Origin: Hydractinia symbiolongicarpus
Taxonomy: Eukaryota; Cnidaria; Hydrozoa; Anthoathecata; Hydractiniidae
Reading direction: 5' to 3'
Length of the DNA: 64,000 bases
Assembly: GCF_029227915.1 (NCBI RefSeq)
Contig: NC_079884.1
Span: 6,140,001 to 6,204,000 of the forward strand
A model generated the notes under the pieces. The model was not told where the DNA came from, did not search any database, and was given only the letters and a program-made list of their open reading frames with translations. The position numbers were made by a program, and so were the translations under genes. How positions within the stretch are numbered: position 1 is the first letter of the stretch; every line of letters begins with the position of its first letter. Of this stretch, positions 54,800-63,466 are shown piece by piece.

Positions 54800-57690
54800 A
54801 AATGTTTTCATTTTTGATGAGACGCTGAATAAAAGAAGTTTAATCGCCGGCAAACGAAAACCCGCGACTTCCCGTAAATCCCGGTCTCGGCTCGTATAGT
54901 CAAAAGTATACAAAGAAAGTACCCAGGGAGTAAACTCATTTCCCAAACGATTTTTTAAATTACTATTTCACCACTAAAGCCCATGAGACTTGTAGTTTTT
55001 AAAAATGTTTTCATTTTTGATGAGACGCTGAATAAAAGAAGTTTAATCGCCGGCAAACGAAAACCCGCAATTTCCCGTAAATCTAGTACACGGCCCGTAT
55101 AGTCAAAAGTATACAAAAAAAGTACCCAGGGAGTAAACTCATTTTCCAAACGATTTTTTAAATTACTATTTCCCCACTAAAGCCCATGAGACTTGTAGTT
55201 TTTAAAAATGTTTTCATTTTTGATGAGACGCTGAATAAAAGCAGTTTAATCGCCGGCAAACGAAAACCTGCGATTTCCCTAAATCCCGGACTCGGCCAGT
55301 ATAGTCAAAAGTATACAAAGAAAGTACCCAGGGAGTAAACTCATTTTCAGAACGATTTTTTAAATTATTTTTTCACCACTAAAACGCATAAGACTTGTAG
55401 TTTTTAAAAATGTTTTCATTTTTGATGAGACGCTGAATAAAAGAAGTTTAATCGCCGGCAAACGAAAACCCGCGATTTCCCGTATATCCCGGGCTTGGCC
55501 CGTATAGTCAAAAGTATACAAAGAAAGTACCCAGGGAGTAAACTCATTTCCCTAACGATTTTTAAAATTATTTTTTCACCACTAAAACGCATAAGACTTG
55601 TAGTTTTTAAAAATGTTTTCATCTTTGATGAGACGCTGAATAAAAGAAGTTTAATCGCCGGCAAACGAAAATCCGCGATTTCCCGTAAATCCCGGACTCG
55701 GCCCGTATAGTCAAAAGTATACAAAGAAAGTACCCAGGGAGTAAACTCATTTCCCGAACGATTTTTTAAATTATTTTTTCACCACTAAAACGCATGAGAC
55801 TTGTAGTTTTCAAAAATGTTTTCATTTTTGATGAGACGCTTAATGAAAGAGGTTTAATCGCCGGCAAACGAAATCCCGCGTTTTTCCGTAAATCCGGGGC
55901 TTGGTCCGTATAGTCGAATGTATACAAAGAAAGTACCCAGGGAGTAAACTCATTTCCCGAACGATTTTTTAAATTTTTTTTTCACCACTAAAACGCATGA
56001 GACTTGTAGTTTTCAAAAATGTTTTCATTTTTGATGAGACGCTTAATGAAAGAGGTTTAATCGCCGGAAAACAAAAACCCGCGATTTCCCGTAAATCCCG
56101 GGCTTGGCCCGTATAGTCGAATGTATACAAAGAAAGTACCCTGTGAGTAAACTCATTTCCAGAACGACTTTTTAAATTATTTTTTCACCACTAAAACGCA
56201 TAAGACCTGTAGTTTTTAAAAATGTTTTCATTTTTGATGAGACGCTGAATAAAAGAAGTTTAATCGCCGGCAAACGAAAACCCGCGATTTCCCGTAAATC
56301 CCGGCTTGGCCCGTATATTCAAGAGTATACAAAGAAAGTACCCAGGGAGTAAAATCATTTCCCGAACGATTTTTTAAATTACTTTTTCACCACTAAAACG
56401 CATGAGACTTGTAGTTTTTAAAAATGTTTTCATTTTTGATGAGACGCTAAATAAAAGAAGTTTAATCGCCGGCAAACGAAAACCCGCGATTTCCCGTAAA
56501 TCCCGGGCTTGGCCGGTATAGTCGAATGTATACAAAAAAAGTACCCTGTGAGTAAACTCATTTCCAAAACGATTTTTTAAATTATCTTTTCACCACTAAA
56601 ACGCATGAGACTTGTAGTTTTCAAAAATGTTTTCATTTTTGATGAGACGCTGAATAAAAGAAGTTTAATCGCCGGCAAACGAAAACCCGCCATTTCCCGT
56701 AAACCCCGGACTAGGTCCGTATAATCAAAAGTATACAAAGTAAGTACCCAGGGAGTAAACTCATTTCCCGAACGACTTTTTAAATTATTTTTTCACCACT
56801 AAAACGCATGCGACTTGTAGTTTTCAAAAATGTTTTCATTTTTCATGAGACGCTGAATGAAAGAAGTTTAATCGCCGGCAAACGAAAACCTGCGTTTTCC
56901 CGTAAATCCCGGACTCGGCCCGTATAGTCAAAAGTATACAAAGAAAGTATCCAAGGTGTAAACTCATTTCCCGAACGATTTTTTAAATTATTATTTCACC
57001 ATTAAAGCCCATGAGACTTGTAGTTTTTAAAAATGTTTTCATTTTTGATGAGACGCTGAATAAAAGAAGTTTAATCGCCGGCAAACGAAAACCCGCGACT
57101 TCCCGTAAATCCCGGTCTCGGCCCGTATAGTCAAAAGTATACAAAGAAAGTACCCAGGGAGTAAAATCATTTCCCAAACGATTTTTTAAATTACTATTTC
57201 ACCACTAAATCCCATGAGACTTGTGGTTTTTAAAAATGTTTTCATTTTTGATGAGACGCTGAATAAAAGAAGTTTAATCGCCGGCAAACGAAAACCCGCA
57301 ATTTCCCGTAAATCCCGTACTCGGTCCGTATAGTCAAAAGTATACAAAGAAAGTACCCAGGGAGTAAACTCATTTCCCAAACGATTTTTTAAATTACTAT
57401 TTCACCACTAAAGCCCATGAGACTTGAAGTTTTTAAAAATGTTTTCTTTTGATAAGACGCGGAATAAAAGCAGTTTAATCGCCGGCAAACGAAAACCTGC
57501 GATTTCCCTAAATCCCGGACTCGGCCCGTATAGTCAAAAGTATACAAAGAAAGTACCCAGGGAGTAAACTCATTTCCCAAACGATTTTTTAAATTACTAT
57601 TTCACCACTAAAGCCCATGAGACTTGAAGTTTTTAAAAATGTTTTCTTTTTGATAAGACGCGGAATAAAAGCAGTTTAATCGCCGGCAAA
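54800..57690 (-). repeat. Third copy of the 48-54 kb block, with a monomer loss at its end
   Basis: This block repeats copy two of the 2834-bp block at an offset of 4254 bp (CATCTTTGATGAG at 55621, GCATGCGAC at 56807, GACTTGAAG at 57421). It differs at several sites, for example CGCCGGAAAACAAAAACC (56060) where the others have CGCAAAACAAAAACC. At about 57680 a GACTTGAAG-type monomer passes directly into the CCCGTATATCCCGGG type within the shared AATCGCCGGCAAACGAAAAC segment. One monomer present in the other copies, and in the inverted arm at about 59.5-59.7 kb, is missing here. Confidence 0.75.
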
Positions 57691-58364
57691 CGAAAACCCG
57701 CGATTTCCCGTATATCCCGGGCTTGGCCCGTATAGTCAAAAGTATACAAAGAAAGTACTCAGGGAGTAAACTCATTTCCCGAACGATTTTTTATATTATT
57801 TTTTTACCACTAAACGCATGAGACTTGTAGTTTTCAAAAATATTTTCATATTTGATGGGACGCTGAATAAAAGAAGATTAATCGCCGGCAAACGAAAATC
57901 CGCGATTTCCCGTAAATCCCGGACTCGGCCCGTATAGTCAAAAGTATACAAAGAAAGTACCCAGGGAGTAAACTCATTTCCCAAACGATTTTTTAAATTA
58001 CTATTTCACCACTAAAACGCATAAGACCTGTAGTTTTTAAAAATGTTTTCATTTTTGATGAGACGCTGAATAAAAGAAGTTTAATCGCCGGCAAACGAAA
58101 ACCCGCGATTTCCCGTAAATCCCGGCTTGGCCCGTGTATTCAAAAGTATACAAAGAAAGTACCCAGGGAGTAAACTCATTTCCCGAACGATTTTTTAAAT
58201 TACTTTTTCACCACTAAAACGCATGAGACTTGTAGTTTTTAAAAATGTTTTCATTTTTGATAAGACGCTGAATAAAAGAAGTTTAATCGCCGGCAAACGA
58301 AAACCTGCGATTTCCCGTAAATCCTGGACTCGGCCCGTATAGTCAAAAGTATACAAAGAAAGTA

Positions 58365-58377
58365 ATAATAGTAATAA
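58365..58377. other. 13-base filler replacing 147 bp in the left arm
   Basis: The sequence ATAATAGTAATAA sits where a normal monomer would continue from AAAGAAAGTA into CCCAGGGAG and on to the CCCGCGATTTCCC block. The mirrored right arm holds the intact 147 bp (58605-58751). The filler is A/T-only apart from one G, resembles an ATA/TAA triplet run, and does not match any part of the satellite. This looks like an end-joining scar. It post-dates the inverted duplication if the right arm keeps the original state. Confidence 0.8.
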
Positions 58378-58455
58378 GATTTCCCGTAAATCCCGGGCTT
58401 GGCACGTATAGTCGAATGTAGACAAAGAAAGTACCCTGTGAGTAAACTCATTTCC
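58378..58455 (-). repeat. Left arm of perfect 78-bp inverted repeat at the array flip
   Basis: This segment is the exact reverse complement of 58527-58604, with pairing positions summing to 116982. It includes two variants seen nowhere else in the left array that I could find, GGCACGTATA (58401) and GTAGACAAAG (58418), both mirrored in the right arm. Private variants shared by both arms show that one arm was copied from the other rather than being an ordinary monomer in reverse. Confidence 0.95.
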
Positions 58456-58526
58456 AGAACGATTTTTTAAATTATTTTTTCACCACTAAAACGCATAAGA
58501 CCTGTAGTTTTTAAAAATGTTTTCAT
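58456..58526. other. 71-bp spacer at the centre of the fold-back palindrome
   Basis: Single-copy centre between the 78-bp arms. It is part of a normal left-orientation monomer (AGAACGATTTTTTAAATTAT through TTTTAAAAATGTTTTCAT) and stops in the middle of the monomer hairpin block, where the opposite-orientation arm starts with GGAAATGAG. Junction microhomology with the expected continuation of either monomer is at most one base. In single-stranded form the arms would fold with this as the loop. Confidence 0.9.
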
Positions 58527-58604
58527 GGAAATGAGTTTACTCACAGGGTACTTTCTTTGTCTACATTCGACTATACGTGCCAAGCCCGGGATTTACGGGA
58601 AATC
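58527..58604 (+). repeat. Right arm of perfect 78-bp inverted repeat at the array flip
   Basis: Exact reverse complement of 58378-58455. Beyond 58604 the two arms stop matching only because the left arm carries a deletion with a 13-base filler (58365-58377). Pairing resumes at 58752-58755 against 58361-58364 (positions now summing to 117116) and continues outward for more than a kilobase with few differences. Confidence 0.95.
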
Positions 58605-60271
58605 GCGGGTTTTCGTTTGCCGGCGATTAAACTTCTTTTATTCAGCGTCTCATCAAAAATGAAAACATTCTTGAAAACTACAAGTCTCATGCGTTTTAGT
58701 GGTGAAATAATAATTTAAAAAATCGTTTGGGAAATGAGTTTACTCCCTGGGTACTTTCTTTGTATACTTTTGACTATACGGGCCGAGTCCAGGATTTACG
58801 GGAAATCGCAGGTTTTCGTTTGCCGGCGATTAAACTTCTTTTATTCAGCGTCTTATCAAAAATGAAAACATTTTTAAAAACTACAAGTCTCATGCGTTTT
58901 AGTGGTGAAAAAGTAATTTAAAAAATCGTTCGGGAAATGAGTTTACTCCCTGGGTACTTTCTTTGTATACTTTTGAATACACGGGCCAAGCCGGGATTTA
59001 CGGGAAATCGCGGGTTTTCGTTTGCCGGCGATTAAACTTCTTTTATTCAGCGTCTCATCAAAAATGAAAACATTTTTAAAAACTACAGGTCTTATGCGTT
59101 TTAGTGGTGAAATAGTAATTTAAAAAATCGTTTGGGAAATGAGTTTACTCCCTGGGTACTTTCTTTGTATACTTTTGACTATACGGGCCGAGTCCGGGAT
59201 TTACGGGAAATCGCGGATTTTCGTTTGCCGGCGATTAATCTTCTTTTATTCAGCGTCCCATCAAATATGAAAATATTTTTGAAAACTACAAGTCTCATGC
59301 GTTTAGTGGTAAAAAAATAATATAAAAAATCGTTCGGGAAATGAGTTTACTCCCTGAGTACTTTCTTTGTATACTTTTGACTATACGGGCCAAGCCCGGG
59401 ATATACGGGAAATCGCGGGTTTTCGTTTGCCGGCGATTAAACTTCTTTTATTCAGCGTCTCATCAAAAATGAAAACATTTTTAAAAATTACAAGTCTTAT
59501 GCGTTTTAGTGGTGAAAAAATAATTTAAAAAATCGTTCTGAAAATGAGTTTACTCCCTGGGTACTTTCTTTGTATACTTTTGACTATACGGGCCGAGTCC
59601 GGGATTTAGGGAAATCGCAGGTTTTCGTTTGCCGGCGATTAAACTGCTTTTATTCAGCGTCTTATCAAAACAAAACATTTTTAAAAACTTCAAGTCTCAT
59701 GGGCTTTAGTGGGGAAATAGTAATTTAAAAAATCGTTTGGGAAATGAGTTTACTCCCTGGGTACTTTCTTTGTATACTTTTGACTATACCGACCGAGTAC
59801 GGGATTTACGGGAAATTGCGGGTTTTCGTTTGCCGGCGATTAAACTTCTTTTATTCAGCGTCTCATCAAAAATGAAAACATTTTTAAAAACTACAAGTCT
59901 CATGGGCTTTAGTGGTGAAATAGTAATTTGAAAAATCGTTTGGGAAATGAGTTTACTCCCTGGGTACTTTCTTTGTATACTTTTGACTATACGAGCCGAG
60001 ACCAGGATTTACGGGAAGTCGCGGGTTTTCGTTTGCCGGCGATTAAACTTCTTTTATTCAGCGTCTCATCAAAAATGAAAACATTTTTAAAAACTACAAG
60101 TCTCATGGGCTTTAATGGTGAAATAATAACTTAAAAAATCGTTCGGGAAATGAGTTTACACCTTGGATACTTTCTTTGTATACTTTTGACTATACGGGCC
60201 GAGTCCGGGATTTACGGGAAATCGCAGGTTTTCGTTTGCCGGCGATTAAACTTCTTTCATTCAGCGTCTCA

Positions 60272-60293
60272 TCAAAAATGAAAACATTTTTGA
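60272..60293 (+). other. Representative monomer hairpin, 9-bp stem and 4-base loop
   Basis: TCAAAAATG, AAAA, CATTTTTGA forms a perfect 9-bp inverted repeat with a four-A loop. The same structure (TTTT loop on the opposite orientation) recurs in a large fraction of monomers. In monomers with TTAAAAATG the outer base pair is lost but eight pairs remain; in the GACTTGAAG monomers (50333 and copies) it is broken by a deletion. It is A/T-rich and weak, so it may be incidental. Confidence 0.7.
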
Positions 60294-62782
60294 AAACTAC
60301 AAGTCTCATGCGTTTTAGTGGTGAAAAAATAATTTAAAAAGTCGTTCGGGAAATGAGATTACTCCCTGGGTACTTGCTTTGTATACTTTTGATTATACGG
60401 ACCGAGTCCGGGGTTTACGGGAAATGGCGGGTTTTCGTTTGCCGGCGATTAAACTTCTTTTATTCAGCGTCTCATCAAAAATGAAAACATTTTTGAAAAC
60501 TACAAGTCTCATGCGTTTTAGTGGTGAAAAGATAATTTAAAAAATCGTTTTGGAAATGAGTTTACTCACAGGGTACTTTCTTTGTATACATTCGACTATA
60601 CCGGCCAAGCCCGGGATTTACGGGAAATCGCGGGTTTTCGTTTGCCGGCGATTAAACTTCTTTTATTTAGCGTCTCATCAAAAATGAAAACATTTTTAAA
60701 AACTACAAGTCTTATGCGTTTTAGTGGTGAAAAAATAATTTAAAAAATCGTTCTGGAAATGAGCTTACTCCTTGGGTACTTTCTTTGTATACTTTTGACT
60801 ATACGGGCCGAGTCCAGGATTTACGGGAAATCGCAGGTTTTCGTTTGCCGGCGATTAAACTTCTTTTATTCACCGTCTCATCAAAAATGAAAACATTTTT
60901 AAAAACTACAAGTCTCATGCGTTTTAGTGCTGAAAAAATAATTTAAAAAATCGTTCGGGAAATGAGTTTACTCCCTGGGTACTTTCTTTGTATATTTTGA
61001 CTATGCGGGCCGACTCCGGGGTTTACGGGAAATCGCAGGTTTTCGTTTGCCGGCGATTAAACTTCTTTTATTCAGCGTCTCATCAAAAATGAAAACATTT
61101 TTATAAACTACAAGTCTCATGGGCTTTAATGGTGAAATAATTATTAAAAAAATCGTTCGGGAAATGAGTTTACACCTTGGATACTTTCTTTGTATACTTT
61201 TGACTATACGGGCCGAGTCCGGGATTTACGGGAAATCGCAGGTTTTCGTTTGCCGGCGATTAAACTTCTTTCATTCAGCGTCTCATCAAAAATGAAAACA
61301 TTTTTGAAAACTACAAGTCTCATGCGTTTTAGTGGTGAAAAAATAATTTAAAAAGTCGTTCGGGAAATGAGATTACTCCCTGGGTACTTGCTTTGTATAC
61401 TTTTGATTATACGGACCGAGTCCGGGGTTTACGGGAAATGGCGGGTTTTCGTTTGCCGGCGATTAAACTTCTTTTATTCAGCGTCTCATCAAAAATGAAA
61501 ACATTTTTGAAAACTACAAGTCTCATGCGTTTTAGTGGTGAAAAGATAATTTAAAAAATCGTTTTGGAAATGAGTTTACTCACAGGGTACTTTCTTTGTA
61601 TACATTCGACTATACCGGCCAAGCCCGGGATTTACGGGAAATGGCGGGTTTTCGTTTGCCGGCGATTAAACTTCTTTTATTTAGCGTCTCATCAAAAATG
61701 AAAACATTTTTAAAAACTACAAGTCTTATGCGTTTTAGTGGTGAAAAAATAATTTAAAAAATCGTTCTGGAAATGAGCTTACTCCCTGGGTACTTTCTTT
61801 GTATACTTTTGACTATACGGACCGAGTCCGGGATTTACGGGAAATCGCAGGTTTTCGTTTGCCGGCGATTAAACTGCTTTTATTCAGCGTCTCATCAAAA
61901 ATGAAAACATTCTTGAAAACTACAAGTCTCATGCGTTTTAGTGGTGAAATAATAATTTAAAAAATCGTTTGGGAAATGAGTTTACTCCCTGGGTACTTTC
62001 TTTGTATACTTTTGACTATACGGGCCGAGTCCAGGATTTACGGGAAATTGCAGGTTTTCGTTTGCCGGCGATTAAACTTCTTTTATTCACCGTCTCATCA
62101 AAAATGAAAACATTTTTAAAAACTACAAGTCTCATGCGTTTTAGTGCTGAAAAAATAATTTAAAAAATCGTTCGGGAAATGAGTTTACTCCCTGGGTACT
62201 TTCTTTGTATATTTTGACTATGCGGGCCGAGTCCGGGGTTTACGGGAAATGGCGGGTTTTCGTTTGCCGGCGATTAAACTTCTTTTATTCAGCGTCTCAT
62301 CAAAAATGAAAACATTTTTAAAAACTACAAGTCTCATGGGCTTTAGTGGTGAAGTAATAATTTAAAAAATCGTTCGGGAAATGAGTTTACACCCTGGGTA
62401 CTTTCTTATTATACTTTTGACTATACGGGCCGAGTCCGGGATTTACGGAAAATCGCAGGTTTTCGTTTGCTGGCGATTAAACTTCTTTCATTCAGCGTCT
62501 CATCAAAAATGAAAACATTTTTGAAAACTACAAGTCTCATGCGTTTTAGTGGTGAAAATATAATTTAAAAAATCGTTCGGGAAAAGAGTTTACTCCCTGG
62601 GTGCTTTCTTTGTATACGTTTGACTACATGGGCCGAGACCGGGATTTACGGGAAATCGCGGGTTTTCGTTTGCCGGCGATTAAACCACTTTCATTAGGCG
62701 TCTCATCAAAAATGAAAACATTTCTGAAAACTACAAGTCTCATGCGTTTTAGTGAAGAAAAAATAACTTAAAAAATCGTTCG

Positions 62783-62985
62783 GGAAATGAGTTTACTCCC
62801 TGGGTACTTTCTTTGTATACTTTTGACTATACGGGCCGAGTCCGGGATTTACGGGAAATCGCGGGTTTTCGTTTGCCGGCGATTAAACTTCTTTTATTCA
62901 GCGTCTCATCAAAAATGAAAACATTTTTAAAAACTACAAGTCTCATGGGCTTTAATGGTGAAATAATAATTTAAAAATTCGTTCA
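62783..62985 (+). repeat. Representative 203-bp satellite monomer
   Basis: One complete monomer, measured from GGAAATGAG at 62783 to the next GGAAATGAG at 62986, exactly 203 bp. In order it contains CTCCCTGGGTAC, GTATAC, a GC-rich segment with four CGGG motifs (starts 62832, 62843, 62852, 62862), TTCGTTTGCCGGCG, an A-rich hairpin, CTACAAGTCTCATG and a run of A/T before the next unit. By hand count a typical monomer is about 38% G+C yet carries about 13 CpG dinucleotides, which is more than its base composition predicts. Because 203 is not divisible by three, no reading frame can continue through successive standard monomers, which argues against a coding role. Confidence 0.93.
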
Positions 62986-63409
62986 GGAAATGAGTTTACA
63001 CCTTGGATACTTTCTTTGTATACTTTTGACTATACGGGCCGAGACCGGGATTTACGGGAAATCGCAGGTTTTCGTTTGCCGGCGATTAAACTTCTTTTAT
63101 TCAGCGTCTCATTAAAAATGAAAACATTTTTAAAAACTACAAGTCTCATGCGTTTTAGTGGTGAAAAAATAATTTAAAAAGTCGTTCGGGAAATGAGTTT
63201 ACTCCCTGGGTACTTTCTTTGTATACTTTTGATTATACGGACCGAGACCGGGGTTTACGGGAAATGGCGGGTTTTCGTTTGCCGGCGATTAAACTTCTTT
63301 TATTCAGCGTCTCATCAAAAATGAAAACATTTTTGAAAACTACAAGTCTCATGCGTTTTAGTGGTGAAAAGATAATTTAAAAAATCGTTTTGGAAATGAG
63401 TTTACTCAC

Positions 63410-63463
63410 CCCGAGGTGATTTATATTCAACGACGCGCAGCGGAGTTGAATATAATATCACCG
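63410..63463. other. Hairpin element between satellite and telomere
   Basis: This is the only unique DNA in the window. Left arm GGTGATTTATATTCAAC (63415-63431) pairs with right arm GTTGAATATAATATCACC (63445-63462) with one unpaired base. The 13-base centre GACGCGCAGCGGA can extend the stem: two apposed GA dinucleotides (63432-63433 and 63443-63444) allow tandem sheared G-A pairs, then CGC (63434-63436) pairs with GCG (63440-63442) around the triloop GCA (63437-63439). C-GNA-G triloops are known to be exceptionally stable in single-stranded DNA. The element interrupts a satellite monomer at TTTACTCAC and runs straight into AGGG of the telomere. It encodes nothing. It could be a small palindromic repeat, a remnant of a terminal inverted-repeat element, or a functional telomere-boundary structure. 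Confidence 0.85.
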
Positions 63464-63466
63464 AGG
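63411..63466. repeat. CCGAGG direct repeats flanking the hairpin
   Basis: CCGAGG occurs at 63411-63416 and again at 63461-63466, 50 bp apart, bracketing the palindrome. TCACC also occurs just outside on both sides (63406-63410 and 63458-63462), so the left TCACC can pair with GGTGA (63415-63419) around CCGA as an alternative small hairpin. The direct repeat overlaps both the palindrome ends and the first telomeric bases, so it may be a target-site duplication or a coincidence of G-rich telomere sequence. Confidence 0.5.

Larger units (their letters stand above)
1..58526 (-). repeat. Subtelomeric satellite array, left arm, 203-bp monomer
   Basis: Continuous head-to-tail array of a monomer of about 203 bp, roughly 288 copies, with no interruption by other DNA. 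Strand is given as minus so that it is opposite to the telomere-proximal arm. Read on the plus strand, each monomer has an AT-rich block (around ATTTTTTAAATTATTTTTTC), a hairpin block (CAAAAATGTTTTCATTTTTG), a GC-rich block with GCCGGC and four CCCG tetranucleotides, then GTATAC and TACCCAGGGAGTAAACTC. Monomer length varies between about 200 and 203 bp through small indels, for example near TTAATTTTC at 6905 and CCCTAAATC at 50430. Subfamilies differ at linked sites and are arranged in higher-order repeats, listed separately. The array runs off the left edge. No gene, RNA or mobile element is seen inside it. I do not recognise the satellite family. Confidence 0.97.
58527..63409 (+). repeat. 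Subtelomeric satellite array, inverted telomere-proximal arm
   Basis: About 24 monomers of the same 203-bp satellite, now in the opposite orientation. It begins abruptly at GGAAATGAGTTTACTCACAG (58527) and ends at TTTACTCAC (63401-63409), where the hairpin element interrupts a monomer. From the flip outward, the order of monomer variants is the reverse of that in the left arm: first the variants of about 58.4-57.2 kb, then a series best matched by eye to about 43.2 down to 36.9 kb. Shared rare variants include TATTCAAAAG/GTGTATT (58130 and 58975), the GGGACG change (57857 and 59252), ATAATAAG (38492 and 62406) and CCTGAACGAATTTTTAA (37306 and 62974, as its complement). This arm is therefore an inverted duplicate of internal array DNA, not an independently arrayed satellite. 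Confidence 0.95.

Noticed and set aside
58195-58451. Overlapping frames with a run of Leu or Tyr residues near the inversion
   Set aside because: The run is the 13-base filler (58365-58377) translated within satellite sequence. It is a product of the repair scar, not a protein feature.
58378-58604. Terminal inverted repeats of a DNA transposon
   Set aside because: The inverted copies are satellite monomers with a 71-bp satellite centre. There is no transposase and no target-site duplication, and the mirror symmetry extends far beyond the 78 bp.
58560-58630. CENP-B box in the monomer (TTCGACTATACGGG, TTCGTTTGCCGGCG)
   Set aside because: Neither segment fits the minimal pattern NTTCGNNNNANNCGGGN: the central A and the CGGG are not in the required positions together. 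No centromere call is justified.
61969-62163. Recurrent 64-residue open frame (GNEFTPWV...) and its 71- to 122-residue relatives in many monomers
   Set aside because: The frames open at TTG (here 61969-61971) or GTG rather than ATG, occur with similar lengths on both strands, and end at fixed repeat stops. The longer ones arise where a small indel joins two frames of the same satellite. A 203-bp period cannot keep a frame. I see no domain, signal peptide or codon pattern, so I do not call any of them genes.
1-63409. CRISPR array
   Set aside because: The repeats are regular, but the period is 203 bp and every part of each period is repetitive. There are no unique spacers, and the telomere shows a eukaryotic linear chromosome.
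58500-63409. Whole inverted arm as a simple strand-swap sequencing artefact
   Set aside because: The arms differ by a 147-bp deletion with filler, a monomer loss and scattered substitutions, and farther out the right arm matches a different part of the left array. A read-level fold-back would mirror everything. Assembly error on a larger scale cannot be excluded without reads.
1-63463. Interstitial telomeric repeats, tRNA, rRNA or other RNA genes
   Set aside because: I found no TTAGGG or CCCTAA tandem runs outside the terminal tract, and nothing other than satellite in which a structured RNA gene could lie.
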